In this document: piece after piece, positions 43,291 to 51,979 of the stretch | How positions within the stretch are numbered: position 1 is the first letter of the stretch | How the letters are laid out: each line of letters begins with the position of its first letter | Source: Aureliella helgolandensis | GTDB taxonomy: Bacteria; Planctomycetota; Planctomycetia; Pirellulales; Pirellulaceae | Reading direction: 5' to 3' | NCBI RefSeq assembly: GCF_007752135.1 | Contig: NZ_CP036298.1 | Coordinates: 2,604,001 to 2,668,000 of the forward strand | Length of the DNA stretch: 64,000 nt | Program-made: the position numbers and the translations under genes | The notes under the pieces: generated by a model | Told to the model about the DNA's origin: nothing | Databases searched by the model: none | The model's input: the letters and a program-made list of their open reading frames with translations, nothing else

Positions 43291-45048
43291 CTAAGCCACA
43301 CTTTGGGCTGGCAAAATGCTCGAGTCCAAGAGTTTGGCGATCTGCAGATTCAGCTCAGCCTGCCAGCGCGGCAGCGTCATTCCGAACTTGACCGCGATGG
43401 CGGACGAGTCCAGTCGACAGTTGAGTGGACACGGCGTCGGTGTAGGAAGCTCAGCTTGCTTGGCGGAATGGAATTTTTGCAGCACCACAGGCAGGGTGAG
43501 CTGCTTGCAAGTGGCAATGATTTGATCTCCCACCTCAACGCGACTAGCGAACCCAAGATTGGAAAGATGGTAGAGCCCGCCGAACTGCGCCAACCAACCC
43601 ACGAGATCGTTTGTTCCAGACGACAGCAATTCGGTCAAGGTGCGAGCCAGCCAATCGGTACTGGTGGGCGAACCGAAATGATCCGACGCCAGTGTAATCG
43701 AGCTTCGGTAAGTGCAAAGATCTACAATGCTCTTGACGTAGTTTTCACCATGTGTCGAATAGAGCCATCCCGTTCTTAGGATAAGATGGGGCACGCCACT
43801 AGCGCGAATCGCTTCGGTTCCCAGCAACTTGGTGCGTCCGTATTGATTCAAGGGATTGGGCCGGTCGCGTTCATTCCACGGCCGCTCACCACTGCCATCG
43901 AATACCATGTCGGTGCAAAAGTGGATCATGCCGGCGCCCACCTCACGAGCCTCTTCCGCCATGATGGCCGGCGCTGCTGCATTGACCAATTGGGCGATGC
44001 GGGGATCTTTCTCGGCCCGGTCTACATTCGTTAAACCAGTGGCGTTGACGATGAGTTTGGGACGCACCTTTCGAATCGCCGTCCGAATGCTGGCCGGACG
44101 GCTAATGTCCACAAAGGTCGGAACCGGTAGCAAACCGTGCTTCTCAGGATCTCGGCATGCACCAACGACCGTCCCTAGTTGACGTAGATAGCGACACAAA
44201 TCATGTCCCAGCTGACCGCTACTACCGATCACGAGGATTACATCCTTAGCAGTGGTTGGCTCCATCGCAGACGTCGCTCGACTTGTGATTCCCGCAGCTG
44301 CTCCAGGCTGACGTGCTCCGACCACTCCAGGTGCGTTCGACAGTTCGTTCGGAAGCTGCAACGGCGTGCGCGAAGCATCAACTTGAACTTTCGCGAATTG
44401 TATTTGAGTTCGAGTCTTCTCTTGGCGATGCAATGTGCGGCGTATCGCCGCAGCGGGATACCACACGCTACACTTGGCCTGAGGTACCTTGGTGCGTCGG
44501 ACTTGAGCCAGGCAGGGCAAATCTGGATTCGCAATCTCCTCCAGATCCAATGCGGTGGCTGGTTGCTCCAGCAAGTCTTGGGGGATACTTGGCCAACCAA
44601 TGGCCAGCTGCGGATCATCCCATCGCAACCACCCCTGTTGAGAGCGGCCTTGGCACAGTCGTTGGCTGAACGCCAGTTGCGCCCGCGGCGAGACCGTTTG
44701 CCAGCCGACAGCCACTCCCGCAGGAATCCAGAGCCCACGTGCGTTGTCGCTGGAGAGCAGGAAACTATGCCATTGTGCAAAGGTTGGACTGTCATGGCGA
44801 GTGTCGATCACCACCACGACCATCTCACCCGACAGGCAGCGCAAGGTTCGATCGGTACCTCCCAGTCGATAGTAGCTGGGGGCCGTCAATTGGCCTGCTC
44901 GCGTGCATACAACGCGTTCCCTGCGTGGCCCGCCAAACTGCTGGGAAATTGCAGAAAACCACGCTGACGCCTCCTTGCTTGAAGTGCCAGTGGCCTGGCT
45001 GCGCAAAATTTCAACGCCAGAAATGCGAGTTGGAAGAGTGTGGATCAT
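43291..45048 (-). CDS. RmlC-like / RmlD fusion protein (dTDP-rhamnose pathway type)
   Basis: A 585-residue fusion. Residues about 45-153 follow dTDP-4-dehydrorhamnose 3,5-epimerase (RmlC): LRCLSGEMVVVVIDTRHDSPTFAQW, LSSDNARGLWIPAGVAVGW, LRWDDPQLAIGWP. However the catalytic positions are lost: GLHYQ is PSYYR, AHGF is AVGW, and the tyrosine strand is QLAFSQR. A variable linker (about 165-262) leads to an RmlD/GDP-type reductase: VIGSSGQLGHDL at 273-284 (NAD(P)-binding), VNATGLTNVDRAEKD, FCTDMVFDGSG, NQYGRTKLLGTEA with the YxxxK catalytic pair, and DHFGSPTSTDWLA. The reductase makes dTDP-L-rhamnose, a cell-surface sugar donor. Met 262 could be a second start giving the reductase alone. The RmlC part probably no longer catalyses. 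Confidence 0.85.
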   Translation of the reverse strand: MIHTLPTRISGVEILRSQATGTSSKEASAWFSAISQQFGGPRRERVVCTRAGQLTAPSYYRLGGTDRTLRCLSGEMVVVVIDTRHDSPTFAQWHSFLLSSDNARGLWIPAGVAVGWQTVSPRAQLAFSQRLCQGRSQQGWLRWDDPQLAIGWPSIPQDLLEQPATALDLEEIANPDLPCLAQVRRTKVPQAKCSVWYPAAAIRRTLHRQEKTRTQIQFAKVQVDASRTPLQLPNELSNAPGVVGARQPGAAAGITSRATSAMEPTTAKDVILVIGSSGQLGHDLCRYLRQLGTVVGACRDPEKHGLLPVPTFVDISRPASIRTAIRKVRPKLIVNATGLTNVDRAEKDPRIAQLVNAAAPAIMAEEAREVGAGMIHFCTDMVFDGSGERPWNERDRPNPLNQYGRTKLLGTEAIRASGVPHLILRTGWLYSTHGENYVKSIVDLCTYRSSITLASDHFGSPTSTDWLARTLTELLSSGTNDLVGWLAQFGGLYHLSNLGFASRVEVGDQIIATCKQLTLPVVLQKFHSAKQAELPTPTPCPLNCRLDSSAIAVKFGMTLPRWQAELNLQIAKLLDSSILPAQSVA

Positions 45049-45277
45049 CTGACTGTTCCTCCATGAACAAGTCGCTATCTATTGGAACTGAGCCAATTTG
45101 AATATGGGGCAAATTAGCAAATCAACATCTACCTCAACTGCACCGCTAAGTAGCATAACACCACGAACTGGGATTCCCCAACGCCGTTTGTTCGAAAACG
45201 CCAAATTCGGTTACTTCAAAGTGAATTTCGGCTGGTTTCCCAGAGCATTGAACTGAGCCAGTAATGCTAGCAATTCA

Positions 45278-48200
45278 CTAGTGACTCCCCGGTATGGCAA
45301 CCTGGGCCATGTAGATCGCAGAAAGAAAGTCGTTGTCCTGCGACTCATGGGATGAGTAATAGCTCACCCACAAGCGATCCTCGTGCCAATACAAGCCGGG
45401 ATAACTGGTATCTCCTCCCGATGGCAATTCCATAAACTCGGTCAAAGCCCCTGCTTGCAAGTCGACCCAGCACAGCGAAGTTCGCACACGTCCGTCATAC
45501 AGACGAACCGCCGCTACCACGCGTCCATCCGGAATTCGAATCATATGAGGTCCGCCGATGCGAATCTCCAAATCGCTCCATGTCCATTCCGTATACGGTG
45601 CAGAAGCTCTTCCTAGTACACCACTCTGGCTCCCCGCGCCACGGCGCAGCAAACAGTAGCAAGTGCCATCTTGGTCAAACAGCATCGATGATTCGTTGGG
45701 GTTATCCTCTACGCCCAAATCATCCATGAGCGTCTCATAATTGCGGCCGTCAGCACTGCGGTACAAGCGCGCCTGGGGCCCATCAGCCTTTCCAGTTGCG
45801 TACCCCACGTTATAGACCATGGCTGCCCCCTCACCGCTGGGGCCCCAAGTGGCGCGCCACATCCAGTAGTCGGGATCGCCTATCTCAATTGCATCCGACC
45901 AATCCGTCCCATTGCCGGAGAACCAGCTCATTGATTGGTGCGAGTGCTGGGATCTATCGTGCCAGGCCGCTGCACCGGACAACATCAGTTGTTGATCGGG
46001 AGTTACCGTGAGTTTGGCGTCGCGCAGGTCGGCGGTGGCGTGAGTTAGCACGGCAGAACTCTGCCAACTCTGACCATCGACGGAGGAGATTACGCGGAGT
46101 GCACCATCGGGTGAGACATGCGATGCTCCCTCGCGGAACACGCCAAACCACTGCCCCTGAAAGCGGACTAAATCGGTAAACGCACTATGCTTGGGCACAT
46201 CCCAAATCCTTCGGGATTCAAGCAGCCAAGGCAATCCGCAGCGTCGATACAGTTCAGCGATGGACAAGCGTTTCATCTGGGTGGTGGCTAGATGCTGTCC
46301 CGCTTGCTGCCTGCCAGCGACGTGCGCTAACAACACGGATTCCACTTGTTTTTCCTGGACAGAACGATCGTGCCCCGCCAATGGCTCGGAAACGAAATCG
46401 ATAGCCGTGTAGCAATACCAGCCCTGGGGATCACTGGCGATGGGCTGTGGCGTTGTCCAGCTTTGTCCCTCGTCTTGCGAGATCGCGACCGCCAACGGAG
46501 TTCGCAATTTCCGTTGCTCCACTTCCAAATGCGAAAGGTCGTTCCAAACGGCTAGCAAATCGCCCGTAGAGGGAATCCGTTCGATGGAAGCAGGCGAGGT
46601 GGGGGAGGCTAATCCCATCGGCTGAGTCGCACCCCACGTCTCCCCCTCATCGTCGGAAAAGCATTGATATTGCTCGCCCGCGTTGGTGCGAAACCACATC
46701 ATCAGCCGTCCCGAATTCAATTCGAGGATGCCCGGCTCCTGTGCGTGGACGCGACTTCCATCGGGTGCGTGAGCAGGCTGCAGGGTTTGGGAGGCGTGCC
46801 ACTGCACTCCCCCATCGTCCGATTGGTAGGTCGTCAACTTGCCCGCCCAATCGGTTTGGGATTTCTCTCCCACGTTTCCATGCAAGGCCACAGGGACAAC
46901 GATGCGGCCACTGGACAGTTGCACCACGCGATCATTGTTGAGCACATAGTAGGCGACGTGTTCGGCTGGAATGATCTCAGCTGGTGGCGTCCAAGTCTTG
47001 GCTTCATCACTCGAGTAGCAAACGACCGGTCGACAGTCGGCCAGGGAAGTCTTCTTCAAATAGAACAACGCAATGCGTCCATCCTGCAATCGCAAAAGTG
47101 ACACCGACATGACGTTCAGCGCCTCGCCTCGATCGACCAGCAAGCGTTCGGTATCAGACCAAGTGCGGCCTCCGTCAGAACTACTGCGACTGACAAGCTG
47201 TGCAGCTGCGTGATCGCTCATTCCACCCGTAAAACGCGAATAGACAAACAGGATCTTACCGCTCTTGAGCTGAATGAAATCCCCTTCACTATTGCGAGTA
47301 TTTTCTTGACTGGGTGCCAGAGTCAGGGTGGGTTGAAGCATCTGCTCCCACTTAAATGCTTGATAGTAGCGTTGCCCAAACACTCGTGCGGAGGGGGAGG
47401 CGAAATGCGTTTGATCTCCTTTATCGACTAGCCCCGCACTCGATACGAATTGCGTGTGGTTGGCGAGACGCGGGATTTCCTTATGGGAGGCATCCACTAG
47501 ATAGCGTCCCTCATTCCACTCCTTCCCAGGGAAACGGCCTAGTTGCCCGATGATGACAGGCACGTCCGGCGCCGCCAACTCCTGGCGAAAGCGTCCGATG
47601 AGTTCGAGCAAGTTGGACTTGTAGGTGGCCGAGGGTCCCGGACCTGAGTCTGATTCGCCTTGATGCCACAGTATCCCCTGAAGCACACCATCCTGCATCG
47701 CCAACTTGGTACGTGACAGTGCATCATCATAGGGATGCGACTTGGTTTGAGGGTGGTAGCCGCCTGGAGTCCATGAGCTGATCGCCGAACCGCCAGCCGC
47801 ACATGGCACCAATCCCACAATCACTTCCGGATGATCCTTGGCGTACTGCAAGGCGAAGGCGCGTCCGAGCCCCACGCCGACCATCCCTGGCTTGTCAAAG
47901 TGCAATGGCGCCACGGCGGGTTGCCACTCTCCACCAGCGTTGAGAGACAGCACTCTTGGGTGCGTCACCAAGTCTTCGGGAGCGATGGGTCCACGGCCCG
48001 CCATATTCGATTGCCCCGCCAGCAGGAAGAGATGAAACTGCTCCTTGTCACTCGGCAGCAAAACCTGCGGTGCAACTTCGACGACCGCAACGGCTGGCGA
48101 ACCTGCGTCCACTCCTCCAGTTGTCGCAGCATCTTGGGAGTCCGCGTTCGGAACGTTTGCAGGAGATGTATCAGAAATCGGCAAGTCCGCATCGGAACTT

Positions 48201-48286
48201 AAATCTTGCGCACTCAGGTGCATCTGGGCCGTTAAAATTGTAAACACGCACCAGAAAATTCTGGTAGAGAAGCATGAATCTTTCAC
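45278..48286 (-). CDS. Secreted sialate O-acetylesterase fused to two sialidase-like beta-propellers
   Basis: A 1,002-residue secreted protein. The signal peptide is residues 1-26 (WCVFTILTAQMHLSAQ). Residues about 83-320 are a carbohydrate esterase of the SASA/SGNH type: LFLLAGQSNMAGRGP, with the nucleophile Ser in GQSNM at 91-97, HQGESDSG and, late, DQTHFA as the Asp-x-x-His pair. Next a sialidase-type propeller with Asp-box repeats: SSSDGGRTWSD, SDEAKTWTP, SDDGGVQWHA, SDDEGETWG and SQDEGQSWTT. A second beta-rich repeat region (about 680-1000) has further SSVDGQSWQ and RSADGRNYE units. Fusing deacetylation with glycosidase-like domains suggests degradation of O-acetylated glycans, but true sialidase arginines were not identified, so hydrolysis is unproven. 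Confidence 0.83.
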   Translation of the reverse strand: MKDSCFSTRIFWCVFTILTAQMHLSAQDLSSDADLPISDTSPANVPNADSQDAATTGGVDAGSPAVAVVEVAPQVLLPSDKEQFHLFLLAGQSNMAGRGPIAPEDLVTHPRVLSLNAGGEWQPAVAPLHFDKPGMVGVGLGRAFALQYAKDHPEVIVGLVPCAAGGSAISSWTPGGYHPQTKSHPYDDALSRTKLAMQDGVLQGILWHQGESDSGPGPSATYKSNLLELIGRFRQELAAPDVPVIIGQLGRFPGKEWNEGRYLVDASHKEIPRLANHTQFVSSAGLVDKGDQTHFASPSARVFGQRYYQAFKWEQMLQPTLTLAPSQENTRNSEGDFIQLKSGKILFVYSRFTGGMSDHAAAQLVSRSSSDGGRTWSDTERLLVDRGEALNVMSVSLLRLQDGRIALFYLKKTSLADCRPVVCYSSDEAKTWTPPAEIIPAEHVAYYVLNNDRVVQLSSGRIVVPVALHGNVGEKSQTDWAGKLTTYQSDDGGVQWHASQTLQPAHAPDGSRVHAQEPGILELNSGRLMMWFRTNAGEQYQCFSDDEGETWGATQPMGLASPTSPASIERIPSTGDLLAVWNDLSHLEVEQRKLRTPLAVAISQDEGQSWTTPQPIASDPQGWYCYTAIDFVSEPLAGHDRSVQEKQVESVLLAHVAGRQQAGQHLATTQMKRLSIAELYRRCGLPWLLESRRIWDVPKHSAFTDLVRFQGQWFGVFREGASHVSPDGALRVISSVDGQSWQSSAVLTHATADLRDAKLTVTPDQQLMLSGAAAWHDRSQHSHQSMSWFSGNGTDWSDAIEIGDPDYWMWRATWGPSGEGAAMVYNVGYATGKADGPQARLYRSADGRNYETLMDDLGVEDNPNESSMLFDQDGTCYCLLRRGAGSQSGVLGRASAPYTEWTWSDLEIRIGGPHMIRIPDGRVVAAVRLYDGRVRTSLCWVDLQAGALTEFMELPSGGDTSYPGLYWHEDRLWVSYYSSHESQDNDFLSAIYMAQVAIPGSH

Positions 48287-48674
48287 TTTTCACTCCAAGC
48301 GCAGGAAGGATGGTTTCAAGGAGGGTAGGCTGGCTGGACTGGGCCCCACTTTCTGCACCCCACCGAATTCAAGCGGGAAGCGAATAATGTGCCCCAGGAT
48401 AAAGCGTTGCAATTCGGTAGCAACCTGCAATCCTCAGCCTGTGTGGGTTGGGCCTCTACCGTAGCACAACCCAAGCGTTTATGCGTGTTCAGACCTCGAT
48501 TTTTGCCACAAATCGTCTTCCGGCTTCCGGCTTCCGGCCGGGCTTGCCCCGGCGGAGCCAACAACTGCCAACTACCAGCCAACTACCAGCCAACTACCAG
48601 CCAACTACCAGATAGATATCCTAAAGCGGCTATGCAGTGCTCCGCTTCGGGCTTGCCCCGGCGGACACGGCGAC
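48287..48674. other. Intergenic region with left copy of repeat, 388 bp
   Basis: No gene. From 48518 on it is filled by the left copy of the direct repeat that brackets the transposase gene; the first 230 bases look like ordinary promoter-containing spacer for the esterase gene. Confidence 0.6.
48518..48672. repeat. Left direct repeat with REP-like palindromes (RAYT-associated)
   Basis: About 150 bp matching 49758-49897 in the same direction. It contains three CTTCCGG units, palindrome CCGGGCTTGCCCCGG at 48538-48552 (stem CCGGG/CCCGG), four copies of the 11-mer CAACTACCAGC at about 48567-48610 (two in the other copy), the block ATCCTAAAGCGGCTATGCAG, and a second palindrome at 48648-48661. 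Confidence 0.85.
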
Positions 48675-49463
48675 TCACCGCTCGTGCAAGCCCATTGCGC
48701 CGCGATTATAGCTGCCGAATGTCCCCGCATAGTAGCTATACTTCAGAACCGGCTTCATGCCGTACACAAATGCAATATTATTCATCAGGGACAACGCAAT
48801 CGACTGCGGTGATTCGGTCACTGAGGCACTGAGCAACACATGGACATGGTTGCTTAACAGACCAATCCTCGACAATCTCCACTTCTTTTTGCCGGCAGTT
48901 CGAACGATCATATCGCGTACACGTCGCAATTGCGTTTCCCGGATTTCATGCCAAGCTCCTGCATTTTCCACTACAATTTGCAACGCATTCAGGTATTGGC
49001 CATAAGTACCAACCACAGGTCGGGAAACATCGATCGTTACATCTTCAAACTGGATTGCTTCGAGGCAAGTTTGAACCGATGCATCGGCCATCGGATGTTT
49101 AGCTGTCTGTCCCGCGACGTACCGATCGAGAACCTTCGAAGTTGCGGCCCCTGTGCTCTGAACGTGATAATTTCGCCGGAACGCATGGGGAAGACAGTCG
49201 CGAACCAAGTACTGCAAGCGTCCTTTCACGACACGGACGATTTCTGCAGGTGAGGTATGGGGGAGGGTGCTTATTAGGAATTGGAGAACATTGGTGGAAC
49301 GTCGATGGTAGGAGAGTACTCGCACTCGGTCCTTCTCCGTGGCCCCCCGCAAGCTATCCAGCCAAAGGGCTGGATCTGGAAGCTCGCTTTTGCCAAACAA
49401 TGCAAGTGACCAATTTAGCTGGTACGCTGCGTACGTATTTTCAGCGGTGTAGATCGGTTCCAT
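48675..49463 (-). CDS. REP-associated tyrosine transposase-like protein (Y1), two-domain form
   Basis: A 262-residue relative of IS200/REP-type Y1 transposases with an internal duplication. In the first half (about 8-120), DRVRVLSYHRRSTNVLQFLI stands where HUH should be, so both His are lost, but the tail LPHAFRRNYHVQSTGAATSK then VLDRYVAGQ keeps the IS200 C-terminal helix with candidate catalytic Tyr 115. In the second half (about 145-262) IGLLSNHVHVLLSASV holds an intact His-x-His at 206-208, then SIALSLMNNIAFVYG and YYAGTFGSYNRGAMG, but the chain ends without the Tyr helix. One HUH and one Tyr, on different halves, would form a single composite site. REP repeats bracket the gene, as for RAYTs, which are host genes that cut and spread REPs. 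Confidence 0.78.
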   Translation of the reverse strand: MEPIYTAENTYAAYQLNWSLALFGKSELPDPALWLDSLRGATEKDRVRVLSYHRRSTNVLQFLISTLPHTSPAEIVRVVKGRLQYLVRDCLPHAFRRNYHVQSTGAATSKVLDRYVAGQTAKHPMADASVQTCLEAIQFEDVTIDVSRPVVGTYGQYLNALQIVVENAGAWHEIRETQLRRVRDMIVRTAGKKKWRLSRIGLLSNHVHVLLSASVTESPQSIALSLMNNIAFVYGMKPVLKYSYYAGTFGSYNRGAMGLHER

Positions 49464-49683
49464 GCCAGTGTGCCCAACCGAGTCGCTGATCCCGCCGGGA
49501 CGAGCCCGGGACGGAGATCCGGAGAAAGAAGTTGTCCGATTGATTTCATTCTAGCCAACGGTAGCCGCCAGTTGTTGGCTCCGCCGGGGCAAGCCCGGAA
49601 CGGAAGCAAGCAGCACCAACGAATTGAATAACAATCGCAACTCTCTCCCCCAGTCAGCCCTCCACAGCCATACTCCCTGCTTT

Positions 49684-49785
49684 CTTGCTTCTTGCTTCTT
49701 GCTTCTTGCTTCTTGCTTCTTGCTTCTTGCTTCCTGCTTCCTGCTTCCTGCTTCCTGCTTCCGGCTTCCGGCTTCCTGCTTCCGG
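49684..49785. repeat. 7-bp VNTR (CTTGCTT / CCTGCTT / CCGGCTT)
   Basis: About 14 consecutive 7-base units changing from CTTGCTT through CCTGCTT to CCGGCTT. The last units are shared with the left direct repeat, which has only three CTTCCGG units, so the array has expanded on this side. Confidence 0.9.
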
Positions 49786-49900
49786 CCGGGCTTGCCCCGG
49801 CGGAGCCAACAACTGCCAACTACCAGCCAACTACCAGACAAATATCCTAAAGCGGCTATGCAGTGCTCCGCTCCGGGCTTGCCCCGGCGGACACGACGAC
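49758..49900. repeat. Right direct repeat with REP-like palindromes (RAYT-associated)
   Basis: Same order and direction as 48518-48672: palindrome CCGGGCTTGCCCCGG at 49786-49800, two copies of the 11-mer CAACTACCAGC, the block ATCCTAAAGCGGCTATGCAG, and a second palindrome at 49873-49887. Together the two repeats bracket the transposase gene. Confidence 0.85.
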
Positions 49901-49997
49901 TCACCCAAGCCTGAATTGCCGAGCAGCCCGTCTCGCCAACTGGGCTCATCTGCCCTCCCAGCATTCGTAGCTCATCCCTTAGATGCTTTGAGGCGTT

Positions 49998-50981
49998 TCA
50001 CGGCGAGTCACAAGTCGCGCATTGCAAGAGTTTGGAGCTGAAACTTTGTGATAGATTTGCTTGGTACAACGCCTCCCGTCTTAGCGGTGAGCAAGCGGGA
50101 CAGTGTCCAGAAAGCTTGTCCCAATCCCACAGGTCCACCGTCAGAATCGCTTGGGAATTAGCGACATGTCGCTGCATCACCAACTCGAGAGAGCGGGCCG
50201 TGGGCGGCGTGAACATACCACGCTGCTGGAGCATTTCCAGTGCGCCATTGCCGCCACGAACTGGTATGACGCTAATATGTCGCACTCCCGCTTCATTGGC
50301 GAAGTCAATCGAGCGGCTGCACCATTGAACTCCCTCCTCTTCACTCAAGCCTGGTGGTCGTAAGAGAATAAACGTGCGGATGTCAATCTGATGCGACAGC
50401 AGCCACTGGCACGCGCGTTGGAAATCGGCAGTCGTCATCTGCTTATTGAGCGCTGGCAAGACCTCCGGATGAATGGTCTCAAGCCCCATGGCAACCTCCA
50501 GCTGGCCATTGATTTGTTGTGCAAACTCGGCCACCGGACGACCGATCAAACGCGGGTGGTTTTCGACGACGACCCGGTGAAACGGCGCCACTTGCTCAGC
50601 GATCCGCGGGAGATCGTCCTGCGGAACGTTGAAGGTGGAGAAGAAATTGCTAGCGTTGTACAGCTTGACCCACTGTTCCGATGTTGGAGTTCCCTGCATG
50701 TCCGCTTGCAATTGTGCCATTGCTGTGTCGATTTGCGCTGGCAACACACCAGTCGGTGTCGCCTGCTCGTGGGTGAATTTCCAAAGATCGCACATCAGGC
50801 ATCGAAATTGGCATTCACTGCCACGCAGGAAGATCGTTTGCACATCGACCTGCTTCCCGAGTTTATCGGCGGCCTCACGCTCCCAAACCGCATCCAGGGG
50901 CGTTGCACCGGCGGCAGGACGCAGGACACTCGGCCGCAAGCTCTCGATGGAACGACGATCAAGTTGCGGAAGAGATTGCAT
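49998..50981 (-). CDS. Radical SAM protein, function unknown
   Basis: I chose ATG 50981 (327 aa). The Fe-S site CxxxCxxC appears as GSECQFRCLMCDLW, with the arrangement DVQTIFLRGSECQFRC that recalls the TIGR01210/RaSEA-like and Elp3-type radical SAM proteins, some of which modify tRNA. A SAM-binding region follows (VKLYNASNFF, VVVENHPRLIGRP, LEVAMGLETIHPEVLPALNK), then ILLRPPGLSEEEGVQW and VIPVRGGNGALE. The C-terminal CPACSPLRREALYQANLSQ adds two Cys and could hold a second metal. Pathway unknown. The divergent comF-like gene starts 98 bases away on the other strand, so they share a promoter region. Confidence 0.82.
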   Translation of the reverse strand: MQSLPQLDRRSIESLRPSVLRPAAGATPLDAVWEREAADKLGKQVDVQTIFLRGSECQFRCLMCDLWKFTHEQATPTGVLPAQIDTAMAQLQADMQGTPTSEQWVKLYNASNFFSTFNVPQDDLPRIAEQVAPFHRVVVENHPRLIGRPVAEFAQQINGQLEVAMGLETIHPEVLPALNKQMTTADFQRACQWLLSHQIDIRTFILLRPPGLSEEEGVQWCSRSIDFANEAGVRHISVIPVRGGNGALEMLQQRGMFTPPTARSLELVMQRHVANSQAILTVDLWDWDKLSGHCPACSPLRREALYQANLSQSFSSKLLQCATCDSP

Positions 50982-51078
50982 AGAATTGAAGTGAATGCTG
51001 ACGGCAGAAAGGTACAATACGGTCCGGCGATCGAATAACCTGTACTGCACAGAGGCTGGAAATTATAGCGAGTCCTGT

Positions 51079-51894
51079 ATGCAACCGACATCCAATGCAA
51101 CTTGGAAAACTCTGCAAGTGGGCTGGCAAGCTCTAACCGGTCTGATCTGTCCGCCAGAATGCCACTGGTGCCAATGCCCCGTACCTAGTGGCGATGGGCT
51201 GTGTAGCGAGTGCCGGCAACGTCTGGTCGCGGAGTACTACCATTGCCAACGCTGTGCGACCCCCCTGCCGAGCGTGGTCCCCAATCGAGACTGTTTTCGC
51301 TGTCGCAACATGGACTGGAAATTCAGAAAGATCATCGCCTTGGGCCCCTACCGAGGTAGATTGCGCGAGGCGGCGATCCTGATGAAAAAGAACAGCGCGG
51401 AACGCTTTCGGCAATATGCAGGCCGCCTGCTGGCTGAGCGTCTCAGGCAGGTCGAACTGGTGGCTGCGCAACCGAAGGGGAAACTGGCAAATGGACTCGC
51501 CGCCCCCTTAGTCGTTCCAGTTCCCAACTACTGGAGTCACCCCTTCGCCCGAACGGCCAATACCGCCGCTTCGCTGGCCCAAGCCATTTCGGACCGCCTG
51601 GACTGGCCGCTCAACACCCGGGCGGTCAGTCGCGTGCGCAAAACCGCCAAGCAGGGGATGCTGTCCTGGACCGAGCGCAAATTGAATGTGCGAGGGGCGT
51701 TCAAGCTACGAACGGCGGATGCCTTCGCTGGCAAACATGTGTTTCTAATCGATGATGTGCTAACCAGCGGAGCTACGGCAGCGGAATTGGCTAGAATCAT
51801 ACTCAAAGGGGGGGCACGTCAAGTCGATGTGGCGGTCGTGGCGCGGGGAACAGGGGCCCGAGAGGTTCCCCAGGCACCGCTTCCAGCAGGCTAG
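51079..51894 (+). CDS. ComF-type phosphoribosyltransferase family protein
   Basis: I chose ATG 51079 (271 aa). An N-terminal double zinc-finger-like part, CPPECHWCQCPVPSGDGLCSEC and CQRCATPLPSVVPNRDCFRC, is typical of ComF/amidophosphoribosyltransferase-like proteins, linked to DNA uptake. The PRT domain follows: LVVPVPNYWSHPFARTANTA, RVRKTAKQGMLSWTERKLNVRGAFKL (KTxxQ..L....R..N..GAF is the ComF signature), and VFLIDDVLTSGATAAELARI, the PRPP-binding loop with DDVLTSGAT. Many bacteria use it in competence, but the rest of a competence set is not in the window. Confidence 0.9.
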   Translation: MQPTSNATWKTLQVGWQALTGLICPPECHWCQCPVPSGDGLCSECRQRLVAEYYHCQRCATPLPSVVPNRDCFRCRNMDWKFRKIIALGPYRGRLREAAILMKKNSAERFRQYAGRLLAERLRQVELVAAQPKGKLANGLAAPLVVPVPNYWSHPFARTANTAASLAQAISDRLDWPLNTRAVSRVRKTAKQGMLSWTERKLNVRGAFKLRTADAFAGKHVFLIDDVLTSGATAAELARIILKGGARQVDVAVVARGTGAREVPQAPLPAG

Positions 51895-51979
51895 CGACTT
51901 CGGTATTTTCGCCTATGCTACTTGCTTGAAACTTGTTCAGTGGGCCCCATACACAGAAATTGCTTGAGCCGAGAACGCC

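Larger units (their letters stand above)
49464..49997. other. Intergenic region with VNTR and right copy of repeat, 534 bp
   Basis: No gene. The part from 49464 to 49680 contains an inverted REP-like palindrome (CCGGGGCAAGCCCGG at 49584-49598) and a shorter related one near 49489. The rest is the 7-bp VNTR and the right copy of the direct repeat. Confidence 0.6.

Noticed and set aside
48567-48610. CRISPR-like short direct repeats (CAACTACCAGC)
   Set aside because: Units of 11 bases follow each other with no spacers, and there is no cas gene. It is a tandem repeat within the REP arm.
49684-49785. CRISPR-like or coding interpretation of the 7-mer array
   Set aside because: No spacers, and the open frames through it are Leu/Ala/Ser-rich repeats arising from the period. 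It is a VNTR.
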